A stretch of DNA of 64,000 bases from Pseudomonas panipatensis (GTDB lineage: Bacteria > Pseudomonadota > Gammaproteobacteria > Pseudomonadales > Pseudomonadaceae), in NCBI RefSeq assembly GCF_900099785.1, contig NZ_FNDS01000006.1:1-64000 (forward strand). Direction: 5' to 3'. Shown here in pieces: positions 1-9,212 of the stretch. Position 1 is the first letter of the stretch; every line of letters starts with the position of its first letter. Made by a program: the position numbers and the translations under genes. The notes below the pieces were generated by a model. The model did no database searches. It worked only from the letters and a program-made list of their open reading frames with translations, and was not told the DNA's origin.

Positions 1-2
1 AG

Positions 3-128
3 TACGGCATCAAGGCCGTGGACATCCTCGTCGAACTGGGCAAACGGCGCATGGTCGGCGGCCAGGAGGACATGATCGTCGACGTGGCGCTGGACCTGCT
101 TGGCGCACGGCGCCCGTCCGCGCGCTGA
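3..128 (+). CDS. 4-hydroxy-2-oxovalerate aldolase, C-terminal end (partial)
   Basis: Only the last 41 codons are in the window; the gene enters from the left edge. The tail contains the motif [16 protein letters not shown], which I recognise as the conserved C-terminus of DmpG/BphI-type 4-hydroxy-2-oxovalerate aldolases. These split 4-hydroxy-2-oxovalerate to pyruvate and acetaldehyde and channel the aldehyde to an acylating dehydrogenase, as the last step of meta-cleavage pathways. The active-site residues lie outside the window. A hairpin follows the stop. The placement fits the extradiol dioxygenase and meta-cleavage hydrolases further right, so the lower pathway probably extends leftward. 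Family assignment rests on this short tail only. Confidence 0.75.
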   Translation, partial: YGIKAVDILVELGKRRMVGGQEDMIVDVALDLLGARRPSAR

Positions 129-136
129 GCGCCTGA

Positions 137-166
137 ATGCCCCGGCCAGTGGCTGGCCCGGGGCAT
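137..166 (+). terminator. GC-rich hairpin after the aldolase gene
   Basis: ATGCCCCGGCCAG pairs with CTGGCCCGGGGCAT around a short loop, 9 bases after the aldolase stop. There is no T-tract, so this is a terminator-like or mRNA-stabilising hairpin and not a proven terminator. Confidence 0.5.
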
Positions 167-332
167 CCCTGAAACCGGCCCGGTGCCTGCTGCCCGGTCC
201 GGCCGCACTCGACGAACGCCCGTCGAGCGTCCTCCCCCCCGATGCTGATCGCCGCGTCCTCTCGACAGGTCATGCGGCAACTGTCCTGCGTTGCGCTCGG
301 CGGTTGGGCCCATCGCCATTTCAGGAACCGTG

Positions 333-2312
333 ATGCTGGCCAATCTATCGCTGAAGAACAAGCTGCTGCTGACCATACTTCCGCTGACGCTGATCATCTA
401 CCTGGTCACTGTTCTGCTCGTCTATCAATCCAGCAAGGCCTCCACCGAGGCGCTCGCCGAGGTCGCAGTGAAAGCGATCGTGCAGCAGCAGGCGGCCGAG
501 ATAGCCGGGTATTTCGAGGACGCGCTGCGTGCTGCGCGCATCACCTCGGACATGCTCGGCCACGAGACGCTGGACGGGCAGTTGCCGGACATGCGGATTG
601 CCGATCAACTGCTCGAATCGCTGCTCCAGGTCAGTCCGCAGGTAAGCGCCGCCTGGTGGCTCCCGGCGCAGAGCGCTGACACTCAGGCGGTCTTCTGGCT
701 GCGCAGCGGACAGGGTGCGCAGCCCGCGCCCGCGGCTCAGCGCGGGGCTTTGCTCGGTGCCCTGGGCGAGGGGCTGGCGGAGCGCGAGCGGGCTGAGCCG
801 CCGCGCGCGCTGCCCGGCGGCGACTCGATGCGCTCGGTGATTCCGGTCGTGTTGCCGGTGCGCCAGAACGGGCGCCTGGTCGGCAACCTGGGGCTCGCGC
901 TGGATGCCTCGCAGTTGCAGGCGCGGGTCGCGCAATTGCGTCCGCTGGGTGTCGGCCTGGCGGCGTTGACGGCCAACGACACGACCCTGGTCGCCCACCC
1001 GGACCCTCGGCGAGTGGGACGACACACTGCCGAAACCGAGGCCGATTTCCTCGGAACGAACCTGCAGGCCATGGTCGATACCGTGCGCAATGGCCGGTCA
1101 CTGTCGAGCCGTTTTGTTTCGCCGGCCCTGGGGGAGGAAATCTTCCTGGTCGCGGTACCGGTGTCCATTGGCGTCACCGGCGAGCCCTGGTCGTTCGGTG
1201 TGGCGCTGCCCAGTGCGGCGCTGCTCGGGGGTGTCCATGCGTTGGCGCTGAAACTGTTGCTGCTGGGCAGCCTCGGCATGCTGCTGGCGGGAGGGCTGAT
1301 CCTCTGGCTGGGGAGAGCGCTGGCGCGTCCGCTGGAGGCCATCGTTGGCGCGTTCCGGGCGCTGGCCTGCGGCGAAGCGGACCTCACTTCGCGGCTGCCG
1401 AGCCGCGGCCGCGATGAGCTCGCCACGCTGGCGGGCGAGTTCAACCGCTTTCTCGAGGCCATGGCCGAGCTGGTGGCGGAGATCAAGGGCACCGGGCAGA
1501 CGCTGCAGCGGGCCGCCGAGGATTTGCAGGAGCAGAGCCAGGCCGCTGGCATCGGCGTGGATGCCCAGCGCGATGAAGTGGCTCTGGTGGCGGCGGCGAT
1601 GCAGCAGATGGCCGCCACGGTGGAGGAGGTGGCGGACAATGCCGAACGGGCCGCTCAGGCGACCCGCGAGGGCGATCGCGTCGTGGCTCTCGGCCAGGCG
1701 TCTGTGGCCAGCCTTGGCGCAGCCATCGAAGCAGATGCGCAGAGGCTCCAGCAGATGAGTCTGCTCGCCGCGCAGCTGGATGACGCCAGCCAGGACATCG
1801 GTACCGTGGTCTCGGTGATTCAGGATATCGCTGAGCAAACCAACCTGCTGGCGCTGAATGCCGCCATCGAGTCGGCGCGGGCGGGAGAGCAGGGGCGTGG
1901 TTTCGCCGTGGTCGCCGACGAAGTCCGAGCGCTGGCGCGACGCACACACAGCTCGACGGTGGAGGTCTGCAAGAGCATCGCGCAGATTCAGGAACGTACC
2001 CGCACCGTGGTCGGCATGGTCGAGAAAAGCCGTTCCACGGCCCAGGCCAATGTCGGCGGAGCCCTCGAGGCCGCCGAGGCCCTGCGGCACATCACTGGAA
2101 TAATCGGACAGGTGCGCGATATGAGTCAGCAGATCGCCACCGCCACCAGCCAACAGGCTGCCACCAGCGAGCAACTGTCGCGCGGCTTGACGACGATCGC
2201 CACGTCGGCCGAGGGCGTAGCCCAGGGCACCGCTCGGGTGCGCCGGCGCAGTGAGGATCTGCAGTCAATGTCGGGACGCCTGAACGCATTGGTGAGTCGC
2301 TTCCGCCTGTGA
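333..2312 (+). CDS. Methyl-accepting chemotaxis protein
   Basis: A 659-residue chemoreceptor of the inner membrane. The first transmembrane segment is at about residues 10-30. A periplasmic ligand-binding region of about 270 residues follows, then a second membrane segment at about 306-330, a HAMP domain and a cytoplasmic signalling domain. The hairpin tip carries the very conserved stretch EQTNLLALNAAIESARAGEQ followed by GRGFAVVADEVR, the CheA/CheW contact region. The start at 333 is chosen because AGGAACC lies just upstream and the membrane segment then begins properly; a TTG at 291 would add 14 unlikely residues. It sits between the aldolase and the transport cassette, so it may sense the pathway substrate (inference). 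Confidence 0.93.
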   Translation: MLANLSLKNKLLLTILPLTLIIYLVTVLLVYQSSKASTEALAEVAVKAIVQQQAAEIAGYFEDALRAARITSDMLGHETLDGQLPDMRIADQLLESLLQVSPQVSAAWWLPAQSADTQAVFWLRSGQGAQPAPAAQRGALLGALGEGLAERERAEPPRALPGGDSMRSVIPVVLPVRQNGRLVGNLGLALDASQLQARVAQLRPLGVGLAALTANDTTLVAHPDPRRVGRHTAETEADFLGTNLQAMVDTVRNGRSLSSRFVSPALGEEIFLVAVPVSIGVTGEPWSFGVALPSAALLGGVHALALKLLLLGSLGMLLAGGLILWLGRALARPLEAIVGAFRALACGEADLTSRLPSRGRDELATLAGEFNRFLEAMAELVAEIKGTGQTLQRAAEDLQEQSQAAGIGVDAQRDEVALVAAAMQQMAATVEEVADNAERAAQATREGDRVVALGQASVASLGAAIEADAQRLQQMSLLAAQLDDASQDIGTVVSVIQDIAEQTNLLALNAAIESARAGEQGRGFAVVADEVRALARRTHSSTVEVCKSIAQIQERTRTVVGMVEKSRSTAQANVGGALEAAEALRHITGIIGQVRDMSQQIATATSQQAATSEQLSRGLTTIATSAEGVAQGTARVRRRSEDLQSMSGRLNALVSRFRL

Positions 2313-2513
2313 CCGGTGGCGCTCGCTAGCGCTCCTGGCATGCGCCAGGCCGTGGATGGGGCGGCGATACCGGGCTCGGCAGCGCAAGCCTGATCGCCAG
2401 CCGGGCGGCCTGGCCCCGCGCGTTTCTCGGCGGTGCCCGAAGGGGGCATTGCGCGCCTGGACGGCGTGGCGCGCGGGCCGCCCTCGCGCTGACGTTGACC
2501 TGCAGCACTAATC

Positions 2514-2576
2514 GGCACAGAGGGGATAAGCCGTGCAGTGACGGGATAGTCCCGCCTTCGGGGTCCTCCCTAAAGT
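2514..2576 (+). promoter_or_regulatory. XylS-type operator and promoter of envelope cassette A
   Basis: Two direct copies of the XylS/AraC-type box TGCA-N6-GGNTA are visible. GGCA-N6-GGATA is at 2514-2528 and TGCA-N6-GGATA at 2534-2548, exactly 20 bp apart. A -10-like TAAAGT follows at 2571-2576, 22 bases after the second box. The same layout stands before the Rieske oxygenase gene and the reductase gene. The divergent end of the locus encodes a XylS-like regulator, the likely activator. Confidence 0.6.
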
Positions 2577-2613
2577 TGAGTCGCCCCGGTCGTCAGCCAA
2601 GGACGACCCCTGT

Positions 2614-3690
2614 GTGTGGACTCGACTCATAATGACAAAGCTACTCAGCCTCGACGAAACCCCACCTCCCCAGCTCCTTGCCCGGCCAGGGCTCGGCCGT
2701 CGCGCGGCGAACGCGACGATGGTGATTCTACCCTGGGCGATCATCGGCGGCCTGCTCTGGGCCGGATTGTTCATCAAGCCGAAGCCGGTCGGCGCCAGCG
2801 TTTCGCCGCCGGCCCTGGAACGCCGCGACCAGTTCTACGGGCTGGCGCAATTGCCGGGCGGGGCGATCCTTGCCGCCGGCTCCAACGGCAAGATCCTGGC
2901 CATCGCCGGCGACGGCGAGGTAGCGCGCCGGCAGACCCCCACGGACAAAACCCTGCAGGACATCGCTGCCTGGGATGCCAGTCACGCAGTGGCGGTGGGC
3001 AACGACGGGGTGATTCTGTTCAGCACCGACGCCGGCCAGCATTGGCGCAGCGCCAGCGGCGTGCCGCGTTCGCAAGTGGCGAACAAGCTCAACCGTGTGC
3101 GTGTCGCCGCCGGTGGTCTGGCGATTGCGGTCGGCGAAATGGGCGCCTTGTTGGCCAGCCACGATTTCGGTGCTTCCTGGCAACGCCTGCGTGACGAAGA
3201 AGACGTGGCCTGGAACGACGTCGCACTGCTGGGCGATGGGCGCATGGTGGTGGTCGGCGAGGTTGGCCGAATCCTGCTCAGTGACGACGCCGGGGGCCAC
3301 TGGAAAGAGATTCCGCCGCCGGTGCCCGGCTCGCTTATGTCGGTGAGCTTCCGCGATGCCAGCAACGGCGTGGCCGTCGGCGTGGAGGGCAGCGTGTTGG
3401 TGACCCGCGACGGTGGGCGGCAGTGGCAGCCCGTCGAGCTGGGCGTGCGCGATCACCTGTTCAACGTGCTCTGGGATGCCGGCCGCAACCAGTGGTTCGC
3501 GGTCGGCGCGCTGGGCCGCTGGGTAAGCGGCAGCGAAGGCGCCAATGGCTTGTCCTGGCACAGCGGCACCCTCGATGCGCGCGACCTTTCCTGGCACACG
3601 GGGGCGCTGCTCAGCGGCCCATCGATCTGGCTTGCCGGCGACGGTATCGGTCGCTGGGACCAGCAGCGCTGGTCGCCACTGAAACCTTGA
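2614..3690 (+). CDS. YCF48/BNR-repeat beta-propeller protein, cassette A
   Basis: A 358-residue protein with one membrane segment near the N-terminus (about residues 35-55). A series of repeats follows with the pattern AVGxxGxILxSxDxGxxW, typical of YCF48/photosystem-II-assembly-like beta-propellers. Such proteins in proteobacteria are often encoded beside MMPL/RND transporters with DUF1302 and DUF1329 proteins, where they probably serve as a periplasmic partner. The GTG at 2614 is preferred because AAGGA lies at 2599-2603; ATG 2632 is an alternative. The first gene of the four-gene cassette A, it is paralogous to the protein at 37532. The exact role is inferred from neighbourhood only. Confidence 0.85.
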   Translation: MWTRLIMTKLLSLDETPPPQLLARPGLGRRAANATMVILPWAIIGGLLWAGLFIKPKPVGASVSPPALERRDQFYGLAQLPGGAILAAGSNGKILAIAGDGEVARRQTPTDKTLQDIAAWDASHAVAVGNDGVILFSTDAGQHWRSASGVPRSQVANKLNRVRVAAGGLAIAVGEMGALLASHDFGASWQRLRDEEDVAWNDVALLGDGRMVVVGEVGRILLSDDAGGHWKEIPPPVPGSLMSVSFRDASNGVAVGVEGSVLVTRDGGRQWQPVELGVRDHLFNVLWDAGRNQWFAVGALGRWVSGSEGANGLSWHSGTLDARDLSWHTGALLSGPSIWLAGDGIGRWDQQRWSPLKP

Positions 3691-3724
3691 GCCTGCCCTG
3701 GTCCCCCACTGTAGAGACACCGAC

Positions 3725-6100
3725 ATGATCGAACGCATTGCTGCTTTCTGCATCCGCCGGCGCGCCTGGGTGGCCGGCATCCTGCTGGCGCTCACCGCCG
3801 TCCTCGGCTGGTTCGCGCTGCACATCGAAGTCCGCACGGTCTTCGAGGACATGCTGCCGTCGCGCCACGAATACGTGCGCACCCACGAGAAGTTCAAGGA
3901 CACCTTTGGCGGTTCCAACCTGGTCACCATCATGTTCGAGGTGGAGCAGGGCGACGTGTTCCAGAAAAACGTGCTGGACAAGGTGCGCCAGGTCACCCTG
4001 GGACTGCGCGAAGTGTCCGCGGTCAACCAGTACCAGATCACCTCGCTGGCCTCGAAAAAGCTCAAGGAGGTGCGCGCATCCACCGACGGCATCGAGAGTC
4101 ATCCGCTGATGTGGCCGGACGTGCCGGACAGCGCCGAGGGGATGGCCGCGCTCAAGCAGGCCGTACTGCGCAACCCGCTGGTGTATGGCCCTTATGTGTC
4201 CAAGGACCTGCAGGCGACCCTGGTCACCGTCGACTTCATCGACCAGCAGGTGGATTACGCCAAGGTCTTCGATCAGGTGCGCGGCCTGATCGCCAAGGTC
4301 GATGACGGCAGCGTGAAGATCCGCGTGGTCGGCGACCCTATCCTGTATGGCTGGGTCAGCCACCATGTCCCGGAAACCCTCAACCTGGTGCTCGCCGCGA
4401 TCAGCGTGACCCTGGTGCTGCTGTTCATCCTGCTGCGCACCTGGCGCGGGGTGTTCCTGCCGCTGCTCGCCGGTGCGGTCAGCGCCATCTGGGCGCTGGG
4501 CATCTGTCGCCTGCTGGGGATCAACTTCGAGCCGCTGGTGATCGTGGTGGCGATGCTGATCACCTCGCGCGCCGTCTCCCACTCGGTGCAGATCGTCAAC
4601 CGCTTCGACGACGAACTGGCATTGTTGCCGGCCGGCGCCGAGGTTTCGCGGCAGGCTGCGCGAGTGGCTCTGGCCGATCTGTTCCGTCCCGGCATGCTCG
4701 GCGTGGTGGCCGATGCCGCGTGCATGGCGGTGGTGGCCTTGAGCCCGATCCCGATGCTGCAGAAGCTCACCGTGCTGTCGGTGGTGTGGGTGTCGACGCT
4801 TACGGTCAGCGCGGTGATCCTCACCCCGGTGATGCTCTCCTGGATTCGCCGTCCGCACGGCAATGCGCATCCCTTCGACTGCCTGCCGGCGCTGCGCAAG
4901 GTGCTCGACCTGAGTGTCGCGGTGACCCTTTCGCGCGGCCGTTACCTGGTGCTCGGCATCAGCCTGCTGGTGGTACTGGGTGCCGGCCTGTATGCGCTCA
5001 ACCTGAAGATCGGCGACGCCAATCCGGGGTCGCCGATCCTCTGGCCGCAGGCGCAGTACAACCTCGACTCGGCGGCGATCAACGCCCGTTTCGAGGGGGT
5101 CGACCGGATGTTCGTGGTGCTCGGCGACGATCGGCAGCCGGGCCTGATCAAGAGCAGCGAAGCGCTGCGCGCGATGAACCATTTCCAGCGCTTCATCGAG
5201 GCGCAACCGGAGATCGGCGGCTCGCTGTCCCTGGCCGATGCGCTGCCGCTGGTGAACAGCAGCTTGCGCGAAGGTAATCCACGCTACCTCGAATTGGGCA
5301 GCAGCGATGCGATCAACGGCAGCCTGGTGGCCATGCTGGACTCGGTTTCCGAACCCGGCGACATGGACCGTTTCACCGACACCAAGTACGCCAACGGCTC
5401 TGTGACCCTGATGTTCCGCGACCGCCAGGGCGAGACCATTCGCACCGCGGTGGCACGGATCAAGGAGTTCATCGCCGCCAACCCGCTGTCCGCCGGGCAC
5501 TGGCAACTGGCCGGCGGGGTCATCGGGGTGATGGCGGCGGTCAACGAAATCATCCTCTCCAGCCAGATTGAGGCGATCGCCCTCGCGCTGCTGGTCCTGG
5601 CCGTGCTCTGCACCCTGGTCTATCGCTCGGCGGTGGCCGGCATGCTGTTCATGGTGCCGGTGATCATCTCGAACATGCTGACCTTCGCCTTCATGACATG
5701 GAAGGGCATCGGCATGAACATCAACACCGTGCCGGTGGCCGCCCTGGGTATCGGCCTGGGAGTCGACTACGCGTTCTACATCGCCGACCGCATCAAGGAA
5801 GAAATCGCCGCCGGCAGCAGCCCCGAGCATGCCGTGCGCCAGGCCCTGCATTCAGCGGGGATGGGGGTGATCGTCACCGCCGGCGTACTGATCACCAGCA
5901 CCCTGCTGTGGTGGCTTTCATCGCTGCGTTTCCAGGCCGAGATGGGCCTGCTGATGGCCATCTGGCTGAGTGTCTCGGCGCTCTCCGCGCTCTTCGTGAT
6001 GCCCGCTCTGATCTATGTGTTCCGCCCCCGATTCATCTTCGCCGCGCCGCCGCACAGTCACTTGGCGGAGGCGCCGAAATCCCCGTTTCAGTTGGCTTGA
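3725..6100 (+). CDS. RND-superfamily (MMPL type) transporter, cassette A
   Basis: A 791-residue inner-membrane protein with the RND/MMPL plan: one N-terminal membrane helix, a large periplasmic loop, then five more helices, and the same arrangement repeated in the second half. The motif GLGVDYAFYIADRI near residue 680 is the usual membrane motif of this family (GxGxDYxxxL). RND proteins of this class move lipids or hydrophobic molecules using the proton gradient. It is 34 bases downstream of the YCF48 gene and followed by two outer-envelope proteins, so the four likely form one trans-envelope system. Direction of transport cannot be told from sequence. A paralogue is at 38622. Confidence 0.9.
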   Translation: MIERIAAFCIRRRAWVAGILLALTAVLGWFALHIEVRTVFEDMLPSRHEYVRTHEKFKDTFGGSNLVTIMFEVEQGDVFQKNVLDKVRQVTLGLREVSAVNQYQITSLASKKLKEVRASTDGIESHPLMWPDVPDSAEGMAALKQAVLRNPLVYGPYVSKDLQATLVTVDFIDQQVDYAKVFDQVRGLIAKVDDGSVKIRVVGDPILYGWVSHHVPETLNLVLAAISVTLVLLFILLRTWRGVFLPLLAGAVSAIWALGICRLLGINFEPLVIVVAMLITSRAVSHSVQIVNRFDDELALLPAGAEVSRQAARVALADLFRPGMLGVVADAACMAVVALSPIPMLQKLTVLSVVWVSTLTVSAVILTPVMLSWIRRPHGNAHPFDCLPALRKVLDLSVAVTLSRGRYLVLGISLLVVLGAGLYALNLKIGDANPGSPILWPQAQYNLDSAAINARFEGVDRMFVVLGDDRQPGLIKSSEALRAMNHFQRFIEAQPEIGGSLSLADALPLVNSSLREGNPRYLELGSSDAINGSLVAMLDSVSEPGDMDRFTDTKYANGSVTLMFRDRQGETIRTAVARIKEFIAANPLSAGHWQLAGGVIGVMAAVNEIILSSQIEAIALALLVLAVLCTLVYRSAVAGMLFMVPVIISNMLTFAFMTWKGIGMNINTVPVAALGIGLGVDYAFYIADRIKEEIAAGSSPEHAVRQALHSAGMGVIVTAGVLITSTLLWWLSSLRFQAEMGLLMAIWLSVSALSALFVMPALIYVFRPRFIFAAPPHSHLAEAPKSPFQLA

Positions 6101-6165
6101 GACGATCCGCAAAACAAGAAAAACCGATGGCTTGCTACTGCCGTAACCCGCTGGGGAGATAACAG

Positions 6166-7770
6166 GTGAACCCGTACAAGAATCAATGCACCCACTCGCA
6201 TCACTCGTTGCATCCGCTGGTCCTGGCCATGCTGCTGGCGCCGCTCGCGGCACCGGCGCTGGCCGACGACAGCCTCAAGGTCGATGGCTATCTGCGCGAG
6301 GAACTGTCCTGGAACGCGAAGAACTGGCAGGACACGCCCGGCTACAGCGATGAGGGCAAGTTGTCGATGGCGCGCAGCACCGCGCGCCTGAACCTCGACT
6401 GGCAGGCCGCCGAGAACGTTTCGGTGGTGACCAAGTTGCGCGCCACACGGGAGGTCAAGACCGACTTCCTCAAGCACCTGGAGGACATGGGGGCCAACAA
6501 TTACCACTCCGGTGATCGCGGCGACATCATGGATCTCTATGACAAGCAGGAGATCCGCGAACTGTACGTCGACTTCCCGCTCGGCGAACGCACCCGCTTC
6601 CGTATCGGCAAGCAGCAGATCGCCTGGGGCGAGACCGACTTCTTCGCCGCCAACGACCTGGTGCATGGTTTCGACGATACCTGGCGCAGCTTCCTCGAAC
6701 CGGCCAACGAGGAACTGCGCAAGACCAACAACATCGTCAAGATGAACGTCGACGTACCCGAGGCCAATGGTGGTATCGAGGTCTTCGTGCGTCCGGGCCT
6801 GGACAGCAAGAAGGACATCGGCACCGAGATCGACGTCTACGGCGGGCGCTGGTCGAGCCAGCCCTATGCAGGCGTCGACTTCCGCAACATCGACCCCTAC
6901 AACTTCGAGAACCATGCCGGCGACTATCGCCACTGGACCGGCGGCTTGCGCTGGAGCGGGATGCTGGGCGACACCAACTATTCGCTGTCCTACCTGCGTA
7001 CCTTCTACAACTCGCCGATCCTCAATGCCTCCAACAACCTGGCGCTGTTCGGCATGCCCAATGTGCCGTCCGGCGCGCAAACGGTGGGGACCGACCAGAC
7101 CAAGGGACTGGCCGGCGAGATCATCTACCCGATCGTCAACATCTACGGATTCACCGCCAGCCGCTACTCGGACTGGGCCGACGCGGTATTCAGCACCGAG
7201 GCGGCGTACATCAAGGATGCGCCCTACCAGATCGAGCTGCCGGTGCCGACCTTGCTCAGCCAGAACATCGCCCCCGGCTTCGATGGCTACAAGACCAAGG
7301 ACGTGGCCGCGCTGATGCTGCGCATGGACAAGAACATCGCCGCCACCCAGACCCTCCTGGGCACCGAGAAACCGATGTTCTTCTCCGTTCAGCTGTTCGA
7401 CAAGTGGGTGCAGAACTACGACAAGAACGACGAGTTGCTCTACAGCGTCGGCTGGGGCGGCAAGGTCAAGGAACACTCGGTCCTGGCCACCACCATTTTC
7501 GATCTGAGTTACGACAACGGCCGCGTCCACCCGCAACTGGTGCTGGGCTCCGATCTGACCAACCAGGGCGGTTTCGCCGTGCCGTCGGTGACCTACGAGT
7601 TTTCCAGCAAGTGGCGTTGGAAAGTCGAGTACGACGCCTTCTGGGACAACGGCTGGCGCAATTCTGAAAAGTGCACCCCGGGCAAAGCCGCCAACTGCGA
7701 CAGCACCACCTTGTTCGGTTACTTCCACGATCGTGATCAGGTTTACACCAGCCTGACCTACCTCTTCTGA
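6166..7770 (+). CDS. DUF1302 outer-membrane protein, cassette A
   Basis: A 534-residue exported protein. The N-terminus has a basic start and a hydrophobic stretch ending in APALA, a signal peptidase I site around residue 34. The mature part is rich in alternating aromatic and polar strands and ends in LTYLF with a C-terminal phenylalanine, as expected for an outer-membrane beta-barrel. The sequence matches the DUF1302 style (for example GKQQIAWGETDFFAANDL). DUF1302 genes regularly sit with DUF1329 and MMPL transporter genes in loci for hydrophobic substrates. The GTG start has GGGGAG upstream. The role as an outer-membrane channel or lipid-like substrate carrier is inferred. Confidence 0.88.
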   Translation: MNPYKNQCTHSHHSLHPLVLAMLLAPLAAPALADDSLKVDGYLREELSWNAKNWQDTPGYSDEGKLSMARSTARLNLDWQAAENVSVVTKLRATREVKTDFLKHLEDMGANNYHSGDRGDIMDLYDKQEIRELYVDFPLGERTRFRIGKQQIAWGETDFFAANDLVHGFDDTWRSFLEPANEELRKTNNIVKMNVDVPEANGGIEVFVRPGLDSKKDIGTEIDVYGGRWSSQPYAGVDFRNIDPYNFENHAGDYRHWTGGLRWSGMLGDTNYSLSYLRTFYNSPILNASNNLALFGMPNVPSGAQTVGTDQTKGLAGEIIYPIVNIYGFTASRYSDWADAVFSTEAAYIKDAPYQIELPVPTLLSQNIAPGFDGYKTKDVAALMLRMDKNIAATQTLLGTEKPMFFSVQLFDKWVQNYDKNDELLYSVGWGGKVKEHSVLATTIFDLSYDNGRVHPQLVLGSDLTNQGGFAVPSVTYEFSSKWRWKVEYDAFWDNGWRNSEKCTPGKAANCDSTTLFGYFHDRDQVYTSLTYLF

Positions 7771-7790
7771 GCCACATCGGAGAACCCGTC

Positions 7791-9059
7791 ATGACCCTAT
7801 CCCGCGTCTCCCTGCGTCAGTCCCTCGCCGTCGGCGCCCTCATCGCCGCGGCTGGCCTGCCGGGCCTGGCCGGCGCCGCCGAAGTGCCGGCCGGCACGGT
7901 GATTTCCGCCGCCAACATCGACCAGATCAAGAACGACACCTTCGAAGGCCACAGCATTGCCAGCCTGCTCACCGAAAAGATGGAGTGGCGCATCCGCAAT
8001 AACGGCTGGAAGCTGCCGCTGGCCAAGTCCCAGGAGGTCGCCCTCGACCCGCGCTGGGTAAAAGCGTCCCAGGCCAACGCCGGCAAGACCAGCATCAACA
8101 AGCAAGCCTGCCGCGTGGATGGCTGGAGCGCCGGCGAGCCCTTCCCCAACGTCGACATGAAAGACCCGCAGGCCGCCGAGAAGCTGGTCTGGAACTGGAG
8201 CCTCGGGCAACTGGTGGGTGACGTCTCGAAGGTGGCTCAGTTCACCCAGGTGCTGATCGACGGCAAGAAAGGCATCCACGCCGAGCCGGTGGCCGAGTAC
8301 AGCCGCTACAGCATGAAAGGGCGCCTGACCGGCGAGGTGGCGGTGGAAGGCGATGGCTCCGAGCGCGGCCGCCAGTTGCTCTACTTCAAGTCGCCCTCTG
8401 ACATGAAGGGCCTGGGCACCTATACGCAGATGTATGACTCGGAAAAGGTCAATGACGTGTGGGCCTACATTCCCGCCGTGCGCCGGGTGCGTCGTCTGTC
8501 CGGCGGCGCCTGGATGGACCCGGTGGGCTCCTCCGACCAATTGCAGGACGACCTGGAAGTGTTCAATGCGCGGCCATGCTGGTACCCCGAGTACAAGATG
8601 GTCGGCAAGCGCTGGGTGCTCGCCGCGGCGCACAGCAAGACCGGGCTGTGGAATCCGGCGGGCAAGAGCTTCGCCGAGAAGTACCCGGTGCTGGACGACC
8701 AGCCGCCGTACTGGAACATGAACAACAACGTCTTCGAGCCGCGCGAGGTCTACGTGATCGAGGCGATCACCCCGTCCATGCACCCATACAGCAAGAAAGT
8801 GCTCTACATGGACGTGAAGTACCCGCGCTTCTACTACGCCGAAGCCTATGACCGCAAAGGCGAGTTCTGGAAGTTCATGGAATTCCATTCCTATTCCAAC
8901 GTGGCTGACGGTGACGTCCGCACCACCGCCGCGGCAGTGATCGACTTCCAGCGCAACCACGCCACCGTTTCGCTGATCGATACCGCCACCTGGAAAACCA
9001 ACTTCTCGGCCAAGGCCAGCGACTTCTCGCTGCAGACCCTGCAGGCCGCCGGCCGCTGA
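7791..9059 (+). CDS. DUF1329 periplasmic/envelope protein, cassette A
   Basis: A 422-residue secreted protein with a signal peptide ending near GLAGAAE. DUF1329 hallmarks are visible: tryptophan- and tyrosine-rich segments, a WAYIPAVRRVRRLSGG block and a YYAEAYDRKGEFWKF block. The family has a LolA/LolB-like fold by sequence classification and is thought to carry hydrophobic material across the periplasm; it is always found beside DUF1302. It begins 20 bases after the DUF1302 stop with GGAGAA before the ATG and closes cassette A. A 10-bp perfect hairpin follows 14 bases after the stop. The paralogue is at 36095. Confidence 0.88.
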   Translation: MTLSRVSLRQSLAVGALIAAAGLPGLAGAAEVPAGTVISAANIDQIKNDTFEGHSIASLLTEKMEWRIRNNGWKLPLAKSQEVALDPRWVKASQANAGKTSINKQACRVDGWSAGEPFPNVDMKDPQAAEKLVWNWSLGQLVGDVSKVAQFTQVLIDGKKGIHAEPVAEYSRYSMKGRLTGEVAVEGDGSERGRQLLYFKSPSDMKGLGTYTQMYDSEKVNDVWAYIPAVRRVRRLSGGAWMDPVGSSDQLQDDLEVFNARPCWYPEYKMVGKRWVLAAAHSKTGLWNPAGKSFAEKYPVLDDQPPYWNMNNNVFEPREVYVIEAITPSMHPYSKKVLYMDVKYPRFYYAEAYDRKGEFWKFMEFHSYSNVADGDVRTTAAAVIDFQRNHATVSLIDTATWKTNFSAKASDFSLQTLQAAGR

Positions 9060-9073
9060 TCGCGCGTGCTGGC

Positions 9074-9099
9074 CCGAGGCGCCCCCGGTGGCGCCTCGG
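9074..9099 (+). terminator. Hairpin after cassette A
   Basis: CCGAGGCGCC and GGCGCCTCGG form a perfect 10-bp stem around a 6-base loop. No T-run follows, so it may attenuate or stabilise and need not stop all transcription into the dehydrogenase gene. Confidence 0.5.
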
Positions 9100-9212
9100 C
9101 TGGCTCGGCGGGCCCGCTCATGCAGGCCCACGCAGCAGCCTCGGTCCTTCCATCACAACAACAATTGGCCTGCTGGCTCGCCCATGGCCGCCGGCAGCCG
9201 GAGGACAGCACT

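Noticed and set aside
3611-5851. 746-codon open frame on the minus strand opposite the cassette A RND gene
   Set aside because: It is low in family content, rich in His, Asp, Gln and Arg as antisense frames of high-GC genes are, and the plus strand has a clear RND protein.
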